DNA of 64,000 bases, from positions 9,290,937 to 9,354,936 of the forward strand of contig CM069436.1 of NCBI GenBank assembly GCA_035610365.1, read 5' to 3'. Positions 34,801 through 49,800 of this stretch are shown here, in pieces (the stretch's first letter is position 1; every line of letters starts with the position of its first letter). Origin of the DNA: Aquatica leii (taxonomy: Eukaryota > Arthropoda > Insecta > Coleoptera > Lampyridae). The translations under genes and the position numbers were made by a program. Under the pieces are notes generated by a model, which saw nothing but the letters and a program-made list of their open reading frames with translations, made no database searches and had not been told where the DNA came from.

Positions 34801-37800
34801 TTTTGTTAAGTTATTTGTTATTAAATAAACGAAAAACTTTTCGTACTCAGAAAAATAAATTCTATTTAAATCCGAAAAAAAACATGGGTTGCCATTTAAA
34901 AAAAAATCGATGGCATCATAACTCGGAGACAAAACACGAGCAAAAACCGTCAATGGCAGAAAAAAGTGACATTTAACCCTTTGCCTGTCCGCATATATTT
35001 CGCATACATTAAGCCGTACGTCCATTTGAAATAGTTACTTTTATCATATTACATGACTCTAACAAGGTGTCCAGTAGGTTAAGGTACCTTCAAAGGATCA
35101 AGGATATGCAAGGATTTGTGTGATCACATATGATGCACAAAACGTACACAAAAAGATTTATCACTTGTGCGCTTTGTGCATCACATATGAAATACGCACT
35201 CTCCCACTCCTTGGAATTGTTTTACGCGCCAAACCTGTTGAATGTGACAAAACAGTTTAGAAAATAATAAATTTATTCCATACTCTCCGAGCTCATTGTA
35301 TGATTATTATATAATAAGGTGCTTCTCAAAAAGAATTCAATGAGATAGTTGAAAAAAAAATTTGAAAAAACTCATACGGGTCAATTTGGGTCTAGACCAC
35401 AACGGCCACCCCGAAGTGTGGCCGTTGTAATCATGACCGCAACGGCCACCGTGACCATAACGGCCACCTACCAACTTTAACCACAACGGCCACCGTGACC
35501 ACAGCGGCCACCTATTCTGTCGACCACAACGGCCATTGTGACCACAAGGGCACTTGCATTTTTGACCATAAGGCCACTTATCTTCATGACCACAACGGCC
35601 ACCGAGACCACAACGGCCACCGACGCCCGATCTAAAAATCGACTGGCGACGCCAGTTAGAACGACCTCTGTGACTCTAACGGCTACCTCTGCTCGTAACC
35701 ATAACGGCCACTTATTTTGTCGACCACAACGGCCACCGTGACCACAACAGCCACCGTGACCACAACGGCCACCGCGACCACAACCGCCACCGCGATCGCA
35801 TCGGAGCTTTAAAATACTCGGCACACAGTGCCTCGTATTTCAATTTAGCTCCTCTTCAGTAATGTGAAATTTTTCTGACTTATGTAAATAACTATTATTT
35901 TACTTCACCATTGGAAACATAGAATTGTACTAATTAGAGTTTTAATCCAATATTTAGAAAAAACTGAGCGATTCTATGACTTGGGTTACAAATACATATA
36001 AACTATGTCAGTTAAGTTGTATAAGTATAATATGATTATTTATAATTTTCTAAATTTTAGTAGATGCAGAAAATAAGCGGTATAACCGTTGCAACATTCC
36101 AAAAAAATTTACAATGTATACTGCTGGAAGCAGCATCAGAAATTAACAAATTAAAAGACTGATAAACAAGGTATATAAATTCCACAAAGATTTAAACAAA
36201 TTCTTCGAGATTGTACGTAATTGTATTTTGTAAACACAAAATTAACAAAATTCTTTTAGAAAATACACTATAAAACACAATTAATTTGTATTAATTGATC
36301 AAAAAAATGGAAAGTAGTATATAAATTTAATTTTATTTGTCCACCTGAGTGTCATAAACTGATTCATGTTCCCCTATTTACAACCCCCCCCCCCCCTTCT
36401 GTACATTTACATTATAATACATTCTTTTTTACATTTATATTTCCTTTCTAATTCTCTCCTCTTAGTTGTTTCCTCCTTCTCCATACTTCTTCTATCTACT
36501 CCGCTCCTTTTCCGTTTGCTTTTAAGATTTCTTTTATTTTCTTAACCTCTTCTCTTAATTCTCTGCATTAGTTTGTCATGGGTTTAAGGACCTCTGTCTC
36601 TTCTCCATATAGTCTGCACATATTTTCTTCCTCTTTAGTCCAGTATTTATTTCCTAACTGTTCGTTCCCACATCTGAACCTTGCTATCATTTTTTTCTTT
36701 TTTCTGCTTTTATTCCTTTTCTCCTTTAGATATTCTGGCACCCTTCTCTATTGATATTCTTATAATTCACATTATATCTGCCCTCTTTTATCTTTGTCGA
36801 TTTTTCCTGATTTTGTATGTCCCCACCTCTCCTTATTATTTCCTTTCTTACCCCTACTCCCTCTTCCCTTAATCTCTCTACTTTTTCCCTTGCGTACCAG
36901 TTTCTTTTGTAATATTCTTTTCTGCCATTCTGCCCGTACTTCACTCTTCCTCCCTTTGTCTCTTTCAAACATCCCTGTAGTATTTTGCATTCGGTTCTTT
37001 CCCTTAGTTCTTCCTCGTATTTTATAGCCCTTTTTTCTGTCAGTGCCACCATTTCTCCCTTTTTTCTCTAGCTCTCTATTCACGAAATGTCTCAATATAT
37101 CTATGTTGTCTATCACTCTTCTTCTCTTTTTGAATCCCGCTTGTCCGTCTGGTACCAAACTCCTTTCCTCTATTTAGAAAGTAGTAAAAAATTATCTTAC
37201 CGAATACACTTTGAGCATTGATAAATACTGAAAATTTTGTTGTAGAGAATGTTTCAAGCTTGTTTTGTTTAAGGTAATAGCACTCAGTCATCAGCTTCGT
37301 GCTATTAGCAAGAAACACGCTTTCAACAGTCTCTATGACAAACTTATCTTGGTATTATCAATCCTCTAAAGTTATTATAGATCAAAATACCAATCGATGC
37401 GGTATTTAGACACACTTCAATCGCAAGCGTATAGAATTTTTTTTTGTTTTGATTATACATACATAGAAATATCTAAATCTCCTGTTTATCAAAACTAGTG
37501 CATGCATGATCTATTTCTCAAAACTGAAGTGTAAAGAGTTTACATATTTAATGTTTACTCATCAAATCTAGGGAGTGCAGCGTCGCGCACACATTCGTGT
37601 ATGTGCCTTATAGAATTGAAGGCATTTTAATTAGATTCCTAACCCATTATTTAATTTGTCTACAACTACAACTTAGTGTATAGTGCATAGTGTAAAACTA
37701 AAATTAGTACAATTCTGTGTTTCCAATAGTGAACTAAAATAAAAAATATTTATATATCCAATAAGCACAATTTGCAAGCTTTGAAATACTACCTAACACG

Positions 37801-40800
37801 CTCCATTTTGACAATGGATGACTACAAAAGAAAATTAAAAAGACACCACTAAGCTAGGAATGCGAACTAAATATCATCAAAACTCATGATAAATGACGAT
37901 TGGTAGTCGCTATGGTCGCGGTGGCTGTTGTAGTCGCGGTGGCCGTTGTGGTCGCGGTGGCCGTTGTGGTCGCGGTGGCCATCGTGATCGCGGTGGCCAT
38001 TTTGGTCGACAAAATAGGTGGCCGTTGTGGTTACGAGCAGAGGTGGTTGTTATAGTCGTCACAGAGGTCGCTGTAACTGGCGTCGGCAGTCGATTTTTAG
38101 ATCAGGCGTCGGTGGCCGTTGTGGTCATCAAGATAAGTGGCCGTTGTTGTCACGGTGGCTGTTATGGTCAAAAATGCAAGTGGCCGTTGTGGTCGACAGA
38201 ATAAGTAGCCGTTGTAGTCACGGTGGCCAATGTGGTTAAATTTGGTAGGTGGCCGTTATGATCACGGTGGCCGTTGCTGTCGTGACTACAACGGCCACAC
38301 TTCCGGGTGGCCGTTGTCGCAAGTGGCCGTTGTCGCAAGTGGCCGTTGTGGTCATGAACCGTCGATTTCAGATTTTAAATTATGATTTAAAAATTTAGAC
38401 TAATATTAAAAACTAGGCGAATAAACATGAAAATATGTATAAATAGAACAAATACAATGATAATGGCATAGAAAAGGAAATATGCGAGAGAATATAAAAA
38501 GTAGAAAATGTATATACAAGTTAAAAATTCATTTTTTGTAAATAAAAGCAATTTTAAATGAAATTAAAACTTAAGTTTACTAAAAGGGTACAAGACTCTT
38601 TAACGTATAGAAGTAAATTCTTAAAAGCCGTATCAAAGTATCTGAAATTGAATTTCTAAAAAAATGCGAAGAATTGCTAGAAAAGACAGGATAAAACCTC
38701 AAGAATAGTAGAAGAATAGAAGATAAAACCTAGTGAGAAGAAATTCAACTGAGCTGATTCGGACACCTACATAGAATGAAAGAAGATATATACAAAAAGC
38801 AAAATTTCAAAACAAAGTAAAACGCTCAAAAATACGTTAGTAAAACAAGTCGAAAATCGAAATAAATAAGTTAGAGAGAGGTAAAAGCAACTTTTTAAAA
38901 CAGAAAATTACAGAGATAAAGATAAGTAAAAATGAAATGTAATGTTGTAAAGGTTATCGAATACTTTTCTATCATGTAAACGTAAAATAACGGTATGACC
39001 TATCATATAAATGTAAATAATAAAACGTAAATAATAATTATACAGTCCAACACCTAACGATACTAATGGATTTGAAATTAATTAATTAGCACCTGATACA
39101 AACAAATGAGAAAGAAACATGGTTAATGGACTATATAATGTAAAGAATTTAATTAATTTATAACTATTTACACATAAGGTAGATATGATTATTATAAATA
39201 TGACTAATTTTTAATAACGAAAACTAATAAAGTGAATAGTTAACGATATTACAAGTGATTTATATTTGACTATCACTGGATATTTATTAGTGTGGAGTGA
39301 ATTTTTTTTTTCAAAATTGAAAACGCCTGTAGTATCAAACGACGTGTCTTGAAGTAACTAGTTAGCGATTAAAATTTGAAACATTTCCAATATGATCTTA
39401 AGGTTCCTCTTCGCCCTTCTTTATGGAAGTATTAACTAGAACAGCAATTTTAGCCTAAAATCAGTGTAATAATATTTCAGATCACTGCGTCTACGCAATT
39501 AGGGCGCAGTGCGCATGTCCTAATAATACAACGTCTCGGCTCAAGTCACTCGCATATTTCAGTGTCTGTTTAGATCACTTTCGCGGTTGTCAGAACGTTT
39601 TTCGTAATATAGAAATACCGAAAACACGTAAAGAATCGTTTTGTGAAGTGTTCGGTTTATCCAAGGAATTTGATGGCAATGTACTTCCTACAAACTCAGA
39701 TGTTATGAGATATTATTTGTGGTGTAGGTTATTGTTAAAAGAGAACGCGAATGGAAAAGATCCGAGTGTGAGTGACATTTCCAGAGCTGTACTGGCGGAT
39801 TTGAAAAAAAAATGGCAAAAAGTATCAATTCCAATAATTTCTGATCAAAGAATTTTGAGCTTAATAGCAAACCTTAATGAAAAATATAAGGGTATAAGAA
39901 AGAACAATCAGAAATCTTAAGAAAAAGTGATAACATTCAGAGAGCTCAGTGAAAAAACGCTATTTGATATATCCGTCTGCAAATGTAAAAACTTCTGTAA
40001 TTGTCAGTGCAAAACTAAAGTGCCTAAACGAGAAAGAGATTTTCTAATGGACCAACGAACAGCTCGTAAGCTGGCAATTGGTAATTGGCAATATCATTAA
40101 AAGATTTTGCAAAAAAAGCTAGAGAAGTATCTCAATTATTAGCATCTAAGGTTCCGGACATTACAACAAAGACACTTAAAGAAACATTTACACCTGTAAT
40201 CTCAGGTATTACAACTTCTGTAGAAGAGCCTGCTACTTTAGAAATTTCAGAACCATCAACATCATCTCAAACACTATTTTTTTCGGGTTTTGGAAATCGA
40301 ATTAAATCACGCAATGTAGCCCAAGCGTGAGATCGAACAGGGATATCGGATCGATCAGCCTCAATACTAGTAAGCGCTGTTCTCTAGGATTTTCAACTTA
40401 TATCAAAAGAAAATCTGTCAAAAATAGTGGATAAAAGTAAAATAAGGAGAGAACGGAAGAAAAGACTGACAGAACTCCGAGAACAATCAGGAAAAAAATC
40501 ATCAGCAGTAAAGGACTTTATTTCGACGGTAGGAAAGACAAGACAATTCAGCAAGAAAAAATAGACACGAAATATTACAAGAAAACTGTCACAGAAGAAC
40601 ATATTGTGTTAATTTCAGAGCCTAATTGTAAATACCTCGGCCATATCACACCAACATCTGGAAGTGCTACAAATATCGCATTAATATTATGACATTCTTA
40701 AAGGATTTTTATGCAAATTGCATTGTGGATGAATTGCAAGCAGTTGGATGCGATGGTATTGTCATAAATACAAGTTTGAAAAATGGTGTTATCCGACAAC

Positions 40801-43800
40801 TAGAAAAGTCCATAGGTCGTCCATTACAATGGCAGGTATGTTTATTACACACTAATGAGTTACCTCTCCGCCACTTAATGCAACACCTAGATGGAAAGAC
40901 AAATGATTCTAAAGGATTTTGTGGTGCAATTGGAAAAATACTAGAAAATTGCGCGAAGTTGTCCGTCGTCGCATTTGAGCCAATTGAAGTGGAATTGCCG
41001 ATTATTGATCAAAATGAACTGAGTACGGATCAGAAATATCTCTTCGATATATGTAACGGAATTTCTAGAAGTGATATATCATCGTCTCTATCCCTACGGG
41101 ATCCTGGGAAGATGTCACGCTCGCGCTGGTTAAAAACCGAATTATCAGGTTGTATGTAGCTACAATAGAACCATCAATGGAACTGAAAACTTTAGCTAAA
41201 TATGTGATCAAGGTATACTCTTCTAGCTGGTTTGAGATTAAAACCAAATCTACTTGTAAGGACGGATCTAAACATTTCTTTGGAATTATTAAGAAGTCTC
41301 GTTACCTATCTGACGTACTTAAGAATATAGTGGATCCAATATTACAAAGAAATGCGTATTTCGGCCATCCTGAAAACATTCTGTTGACGATGTTAACTGA
41401 TGAACGAAAATACGTTCGGAAATTAGGTTTACGGCGGATTCTCAAGTGTAGACGTAAAGCATCAAGTCGTAATCAGGGCACTATTTGGGTTTTCAAGTGC
41501 TCAAACTTAATTTCAAAGCCGAAGAGTACATTGATATGATCGATTGGCAGTCCTCTGAAGTTACCGAACCACCATTAATAAGACATATTTCGACTGAGGA
41601 TTTGGAAAATATGATTTTAGACGTTCCTGACAACATCAGCATTTTGAAGTTACCTTGCCATACTCAGGCGGTTGAACGATGCATAAAGCTGGTAACGGAA
41701 GCTTCTTCTTCAGTATGTGGCAACGAAGCAAGAGACGGACTTATTCGTGCTAAACTTGCATCTCGAAGTGAGATACCAAAGCTTAAAACCAAAAAACATT
41801 TCATTAATGTGTTGAAGTAATCACTACTTTGTACAAAAATGTGCCAAAGTTTTTAAATAAAGATTTGTGATTGCTAACAATTTTTTTAGCCATCATACTT
41901 ACCACTATCTACCATAAATTCAAAGGTACCAAATTCTTTAAATATGAGATTTGTCATTTCTAGGAATTTTTTTTTCTATTATACACTATTATAGAACTAT
42001 CTACCATGAATTCAAGTGGAGAGGAACCTCAAGATATAATTTTATCGAACTCAAATTTTACACATCTCAGTGATAAAGCAAAAGGCACATTTTCCACGCC
42101 CAGGACAAATAAAAAACGAAATTTTTTTTCCTTATAAAATCGCTCCACACTAATCTATAAACAATGTCCGCAGATAACTTTCACCTCTATTTATCTACAC
42201 TGGTACTTATTTTCACTGACACACGCGTTAATTTATTTATTTAGACTGACCAATTCCTCTTCTGGTTTAAACCCATGCCTAATATACACAAAAGTTGATT
42301 GTTTAGATGGTAATTGTAAAAAAAAACTATACTATAGACATAATTTAGTTTTATTATTATTATTATTTGAACAGTATTAGGCGTCTTCTCACTACTATAA
42401 TAAATAAAAATATTTTTGAATGTTATCTCAAATTACGTGTTTACGTTAGATAAGATAACTGTTTACTCATTCTCAGAAAAATAAACTACATTTGTTTGTA
42501 AATACTTGCTGGGTTATATACTTATTTCAAGATTGTATGTATATTTAGAAATGATTACTTTTATGATCTTTTGTTCCATTTTTTGAATGCGCAGAACTAT
42601 TAAGTTGCGTTAGTGTAATTCAAACAGATATTAGTCATTTGTTTTACGAGGCTTAAACCTTAAGGTTTTTTTAAATAATTAGAATTTTGCAAAATATAAC
42701 CTAATTTTCATTAATCATATCCCAATAATAATAATAAAAAACTTTATATCTTATACATGGTGTTTAAAAATGAAAATCTTTTAATTACAAAATTTAAGTG
42801 GCTTTAACTTGATTAGTAATTCAAATATTAATACAAAATAATTTACCATAAAATGTACTTTTTCATTACCTATCGGATGGTATTAGATTGTCCTATAGCA
42901 GAGTATTTCCGTTTTTACACAATACGTCAAATAATTGTCAGTTAATGTTTTTTAATAAACGTTCTAATTAATCTAGTTGTCTATTGTAATTAAAAATAGC
43001 AAATAATTAATAATTATCAAAATAATTTATAATCTAACAGTAATAATGGTAACAATATACCAACGATAAATAATAAATAAAATCGGTGGATTAGAAGTAA
43101 AGGATTTTACAATTGACCCCGTATCTCTGAAACAAATTACACAACATGTTTTCATGGGGATATATAAATAGAATTGTCTACAAGACGCCACATTCAATAC
43201 CACACGATATGAAAAGACACATAAAAGACATTTTGAAACGGTAACCTCGCAAATGTTGCCTCGAGTTAGCAGTGGTTCTCAAACAGAAATGTGTAAGTTT
43301 CTGGAAATGAATGGTCAACAAAAACTAATTATTTAGCGTATTGTGTAAAAACGGAAGACTGTAGGTCATTCAATACCATTCGATAAATATTAAAAAAAAT
43401 ACATTATCTGGCCAATTAAGATAGAGGTTCTATTTAAATTATTCATATTAAACCAATTTAAAATTCTTAATTAAAAAGTTTGAATTTTTGGATATTATTA
43501 TAATTGAGATATCAAATATAATTTATTGTTTCGATTTAAAATACGTTAGTTTTTTCAATCACCTACTTATAATACAAAATTTGTTTAGTCTCATGAATAT
43601 TGATTTGTTTGACAATTTTAAACGAATTTTATGTAACTTTTAGTTAAAGAAACCTTACAGCTATTATCAATAAGTAGGACACTGTAATCTTATTATATTT
43701 ATTAATTTAATGCGTTATTTTTTTTACTAATTTTGTAATAGTTCTAAAACCATGTAACATATCGAAATTAAACTTAACTAGCGCGCTAAGAATATTTCTT

Positions 43801-46800
43801 AAATTTTCTAAATGTTATGTAGATATGCTAATAAATTGCGTTAACGGAAAATGATTAATAAGCAATAATAATGCGTTTGTTACGTTTAACACCAATTTTT
43901 CGTCATAGTGTAGAAATAACACTTTCTAGGCGTATGATTTTGATTTGCAATAGTAGTCTATAGGTTCGCATTTTGTAGTATTCTCATACTCGCAAAATAG
44001 CACTTTCTGAAGGAGTGATACAAATAACTATTTTGTGGACAGCCCTCATTGAAAACGCCAGTATTCGTTCGTAAGTGTAGTTACGTAATAACAAAACAAT
44101 AACTCTAGAGTAAAGTAATAAATCAAAATCTACGTAGAACTTTCAAAGTAGATTATTATTTAAGTAGTGTATCTGGTAGAAAATATGTTTAAAAGTTCTG
44201 AAATTTAGTTAAAATTAGAAGCAGAACGTTTTGAAAATAGAGTATTATATACTTAGAAGTTGGTACTATGTAAAACATTTGAATTTCAAACTTGACAGAT
44301 TTGGTTAGTTAGTTATAAATGTACTAACAACATTATATGTTTTCAGAGTGTTTTTTTTTTTAATTTTATCAAAAATTATACAAAGGGCAGAACAAAAAAT
44401 AATGTATGCAACTCTTGTCGACAGTCTCATAGCATAACTAACTCTCCAGCAGCACATTCGTTATGCTATGTTGCACTTTTGACGTAAATTATTAGGAAGG
44501 TACAGGAAGTACAACATCATTCACTCCCGCAATTAGAGGCAGACAAGATCATCATCAATATGTCTTCCACCACACCCAGTGGACCAGCAACGGCCATTTT
44601 ATCAAAAGGATTAAATTTTGCTATCACGCCAAAATTTATACCAAAGGAAGAAATAATGAGTTTATTGGAGAGCACACTCAGAACTCTACCACAACATATT
44701 CAAGAAGAGGTGAAGGTCAAAACAGCCGATATTCTGAAGAAATCTACAGCATCAAAATCCAACATCAATCGAGAGGAAAGAAATGCTCTAAAAGAACTTA
44801 AGGCCAACAAATAAACCACTGTATTACCAGCTGATAAAGGAAATGCTTCTGTAATCATGAACACCAACGACTACATGAATAAAATCGATACTTTGCTACA
44901 AGATTCGACGTACACACCATTAAAGAGGAATCCAATAAAATCTCTAGAGAGAAAGATTTCGGCCGCTGTAAAATCCTCAAGCACGATCCCGGAACATTAA
45001 AAGAGACGACTAATTCTTACAGACACAAGGATGCCGCACCATTACGGCCTTCCAAAAATCTACAAACCAGGAGTACCGCTACGCCCAATTGTGAGTGCTA
45101 CAGGTTCAGCCATTCATCCTCTGGCTAGATACTTATGTACCATTTTACACAACCGCTTACGGTAAAAAGCATCCATCACGTAAAGAATTTCCAGCACTTC
45201 GTCTCAAGAATTAAAGAAATTAAATTGAAACCAGAGGACATTTTAGTCAGTTTTGATGTGACATCTCTCTTCACAAAAGTGCCACTACAAACAGCAATGT
45301 AGATTATCAAGAACAAATTATGAAAAGCGGATTTGGATGAGGAGTTTAACGGACTAATTGAGCTATGCTTAAAGTCCACGTACTTCTCATTCAACAATAT
45401 TGTATACGAACAAATTGAAGGGGCAGCCATCGGATTACCACTTTCTCCAGTCATCGCCAATATATTTATAGAGAATTTTCAAGAAAGAGCATTAGAAACC
45501 GCTACCCTCAAACCAAAATGCTGGCTACGTTATGTGGACGATACATTTGTAATTTGGTCTCATCGAACAGAAACACTACACAACTTTTTGGATCACATCA
45601 ACCAGTTAGATTTAAACATCAAATTCACCATGGAAAAGGAAGCAAACAGAAGCATTCCGTTCTTGGACGTACTGGTCACTCGAAATATGGACAACAAATT
45701 GGGACATCAAGTATATAGAAAACCGACACATACTGACAGATACCTAAACGCCGAATTACATCATCATCCAGCTTAGAAGTTTGCAGTTCTAAATACTTTA
45801 GAACACAAGGCCAAGGCGATCAGTGAACCAAACACGTTAAAGACCGAGCAAGGTCACCTAACAAACGCCTTAATAAAAAACGATTTCAGAAAAGCAGACA
45901 TATATCGAGCAATTAACAAACACAGTAAGGAAAAACTAAAGAAGTAGGAACCCGTGGCAGCTTCCTTTCTTCCTTACATAAGAGCCTGCACAGATAAAAT
46001 AGCCAGGACACTTAGAGGAAAAAATATCAAAGTGATCTTCACTGCAACAAATAAAATAGCCGCCAATTTCTCAAAATCAAAAGAAACAAAAGCACCATTC
46101 GAGGAACCAGGGGTCTATCACATCCCTTGTTCGTGTGGGCTGGCTTACATAGGACAAACGGGACGCAACATAACTACCAGATTAAAAGAACATAAGGCGG
46201 ATACAAAGAAACATAACACAAGAACTGCTGTTGCGGAACACTTTTTAGACACCGGTCACACGATAAAACTTAAAGAGACAACGATGTTGGCTAAATCCCA
46301 AAACTTCTGGCCTAGACCATACAAGGAAGCCATTGAAATCCAGAAGTACGACAATTTTAATAGAGATAATGGAATTGATCTAGCGCCAATATGGAAAAAC
46401 ATGTTCCGGAAAACTAATGAATCGGAACCGTCACGAACCACTGACCCGAACGGCGTAATATAAAGGCTTGTCAGGATCCTATATCTTCAGTTTCAGTTTT
46501 TTCTGAAGAAGACAGCGACATGACTGTCGAAACGTCAAACATTGTGCATTTTTCAAAGTTTGTAAGTTTTCTAAGTTTTTTAAACTTTGTGAAAAGTGTA
46601 AATATGGAACGCGGTTCAAAACCCGAAAATAATTATTTGTTATATGAAGTAAATAATTTGTCAAAAAACGTTCACCAAAAATGAGTTAATCAAACAAGAA
46701 TAATAAAGAAACTTTACAATTCGTATCAAAAGGAGAACCAAGTTTATTACCTCAAAAGTCCAAAAAAATGCGAGAAAACCAGCAGTTTTGTGACTAGAGA

Positions 46801-49800
46801 AATAAAAAATTAATTCATAATTAATTATTAGCACTGATGTTTTAAAAATTCTTAGATGAAAACTCTTAAAGCTTTAACACTATAGTCAGTGTACTGTCAC
46901 GATACTAAGAAATACTTGAGATTTAGAAAAGGTATTTAATTTTAACGAAACCAAACAGCTGCACATACCATTGTTTCAGAAGCATATCAACCTCTTTTTT
47001 GGTCTACAATAGAGCTGACATCTATGCTTTGAAAAGAAATGGCGACTGGCGTAGTAGTTTTGTTGTAGAAGCTTATGTCAAAAAAAATGCATCAAAAATA
47101 AATTAAAAATTAAAAAAGTATCAATTCTAACTTGTCAGTGTCTGCGTTAGGGTCGTTTATTAATCTTCTTGTGTAATATTTAATAAATTAACAAATTGTT
47201 TATTTACAATCAACGTTAATAAATAAAATTAATGAAAAAAAGTGTTGCTAACTGAGACAGTGAAGAAAAGTGTTGATATGGAGAAAAGTCCCACTTTTCT
47301 ACACGTTCTTTGATTAAACAATGTGTCACATTTCTATCAAGTACCCGGTATAGTAATTTACGTAACAAACCTTGAAAGTAAAGTATACCATAACAAAAGT
47401 TACCGCGACGCAAAGCACAATGGCCAAGCGTTACATGTGAATGAGTTATGCTATAAAAGTTTCGACGAGAGTAACGTACATTATTTTTTGTGTTGCTTTT
47501 GGTAAAATTACATTCTTTTTTAAATAAATCTTGAAATCACTAGAAACATAATGTTGGTACTACATTTATTACTAAATTTGTGAAATTTGACATTGACTTT
47601 AATATCGTTTTTTTTCAATTTTTTCTAACTGTTACATACTCGTTTTAACATAACAATTAGTTTTGAACACTTAGCTTTACTTGGATCTCAACTTTTAATT
47701 TTGCCGCTCTAGAGCTTTTTTTGTCTATTACGTAACTACACTAACGGACGAATATTGTTGTTTTCAATGTTGGCAGTATAAAAAAAATTAATTTTGAACT
47801 GTTAACTCTATTTTACATTTAATGTTGTTGATTAATTAAATTTGTTGACAAAAATATAAATGTTTGAGGTCTTATTTACTGTAAAAAATTTACAGAGCCA
47901 CTAGATGCTGTAAAAATATTTTTTTTTAAAGTAAAACTGCTTTAACGAAAGTAAATCTGAAGTTTTAGTAAGTTTCACCGTAACGAAAAAGGGGGCAGCA
48001 TAGTAGCAGCAAACTATATTTTTTGTTTGCATTTCTGACGTTTATATTGACATGAATTATTCTAACCTTTAATTTTGTTTTGTCTCTACGTGTAAGTTGA
48101 ATTTTTTTTAATTCTTTAATTAATTTAATTGAGTGAGAATTCTTTGAAAAATGAGAGTGCTATAAACAAATTTTATACAAAATATAAAATAGATTAAAAT
48201 ATGCATGTAATCAGATTTAAAAAAAATTATAAAACTTAGATAACTCAAAATCGGTTTAATTTAGAAACATATTCTAAATTTTTGTTACTTGTTTCTGTTT
48301 ATTTTAGACATCATATAAGCAATCAGATGGTACAGTTACCAAGTAACAAAAACTATTCAAAAATTTGAAACTGATAGATATTTTTTTTTTTTTTTTGAAA
48401 CTGTATAGAGATTTTGTTTGGAAACTATTTCGAAACATTAATATTAAAGAATAATTTTTAAAAACCAATTCTAATTTGCATATATAAATCATTTGTTTTC
48501 CTTTTTATATAACCCATTGTCTGTTTTTTTTATAAAGACAAATTTTTTTACTCGGACATTTTGGGGATTTGGACGTGAGAAACAACTCTATTGTATTATA
48601 AGTGTTAGCTAATGGTTAGTAAGTATGTTATTGTAAGACATTCAAATACATATATTATACAGAGTTGCGCACTTCCTGTCCTTTCTATAATAGTAATTTT
48701 AATACTTATATTTCGAGAAAAAATTAAGATATATTTTTTGTGCAAATGTTTCTTATTTACAATTTTAGATTGTTTTGAGTCCCTCGTAGGTCTCGATTTT
48801 CTCTGTACGGAACCGTACTGTTTTTTTTTAAATAAAACATATTTTTGTACTTTTAAAATATGTTTTTTGAATTTACGTCAAGTATGTTAAGACTTTTACC
48901 TACTTGAGTTTACTCGTTTAGAAGGAATAAAATACGTCTTAAAGATTCGAAAAAATCGTAACTATTCAATCGTTAACAGCAGAGCAACAAAATTTAAAAT
49001 TGTTATAAACGAAAGAGCGTTTTATCTAGTGATGTGTTGATTTTGAAGCAAATTTGTTATGAAAAGGCCGTATTGATTTTGTTTGACGATGACAGAAAAA
49101 TTAGCAAAAATCAATTTTTGAATAAAATGCCTTGTATATTTTTATTTATGAGGCTTTCGCGGGCATGATTTTTTAACAAATAATTATTTTCGGATTTTGA
49201 ACCGCGTTTCATATTTACACTTTTCTCAAAATTTATAAAATTTAGAAAACTTACAAACTTTGAAAAATTTACAATGTTTGACGTTTCGATAGTCATGTCG
49301 CTGTCTTCTTCAAAAAAAACTGAAACTAAAGATATAGGATCCTGACAAGCCTTTATATTACGCCGTTTGGGTCAGTGGTTCATGACGGTTCCGTTTCATT
49401 AGTTTTCCGGAACATGTTTTTCCATATTGGCGCTAGATGGATTCCATTATCCCTATTAAAATTGTCGTACTTCTGGATTTCAATGGCTTCCTTGTATAGT
49501 CTAGGCCAGAAGTTTTGGGATTTAGCCAACAACATTGTTGCCTCTTCAAATTTTATCGTATGACCGGTGTCTAAAAAGTGTTCCGCAACATCAGATCTTG
49601 TGTTATGTTTCTTTGTATCCGCTTTATGTATTTTTAATCTGGTAGCTATGTTGCGTCCCGTTTGTCCTATGTAAGCCAGCCCACACGAACAAGGGATGTG
49701 GTAGACCCCTGGTTCCTCGAGTGGTGCTTTTGTTTCTTTTGATTTTGAGAAATTGGCGGCTATTTTATTTGTTGCAGTGAAGATCACTTTGATATTTTTC

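Larger units (their letters stand above)
35395..38353. mobile_element. Foldback-like element with tandem-repeat inverted arms
   Basis: The left arm (about 35395-35803) and right arm (about 37903-38353) are inverted copies of each other. Each is made of many units of a GTGGCCGTTGTGGTC-type motif (about 18 bp with spacer) and includes the same unique islands in mirrored order (CGACAAAATA, ACGAGCAGAGGTGG, CGATTTTTAGATC, GGTGGCCGTTATGATC). Long inverted ends built from short tandem repeats are the hallmark of Foldback elements. The arms are GC-rich against AT-rich DNA. The interior (35804-37902) holds a LINE scrap and a poly-C run but no transposase. I could not find a target duplication. Confidence 0.6.
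44536..46645 (+). mobile_element. Penelope-like retroelement, family B, copy 1
   Basis: A nearly full-length ORF with N-terminal region, RT and GIY-YIG endonuclease, followed by a hammerhead-like motif and about 110 nt of 3' sequence. It is related to family A but clearly distinct (for example [10 protein letters not shown] versus [10 protein letters not shown]). The 3' end lacks the terminal GAAAGCCT motif seen in the 49144 copy, so it is slightly 3'-truncated or ends in the pseudo-LTR. Confidence 0.88.

Noticed and set aside
35477..35824. Gly-Arg-Cys-rich ORF resembling an RGG-type protein
   Set aside because: It is a direct translation of a GC-rich minisatellite; the mirrored array at 37903-38353 gives the same peptide, so it is repeat DNA.
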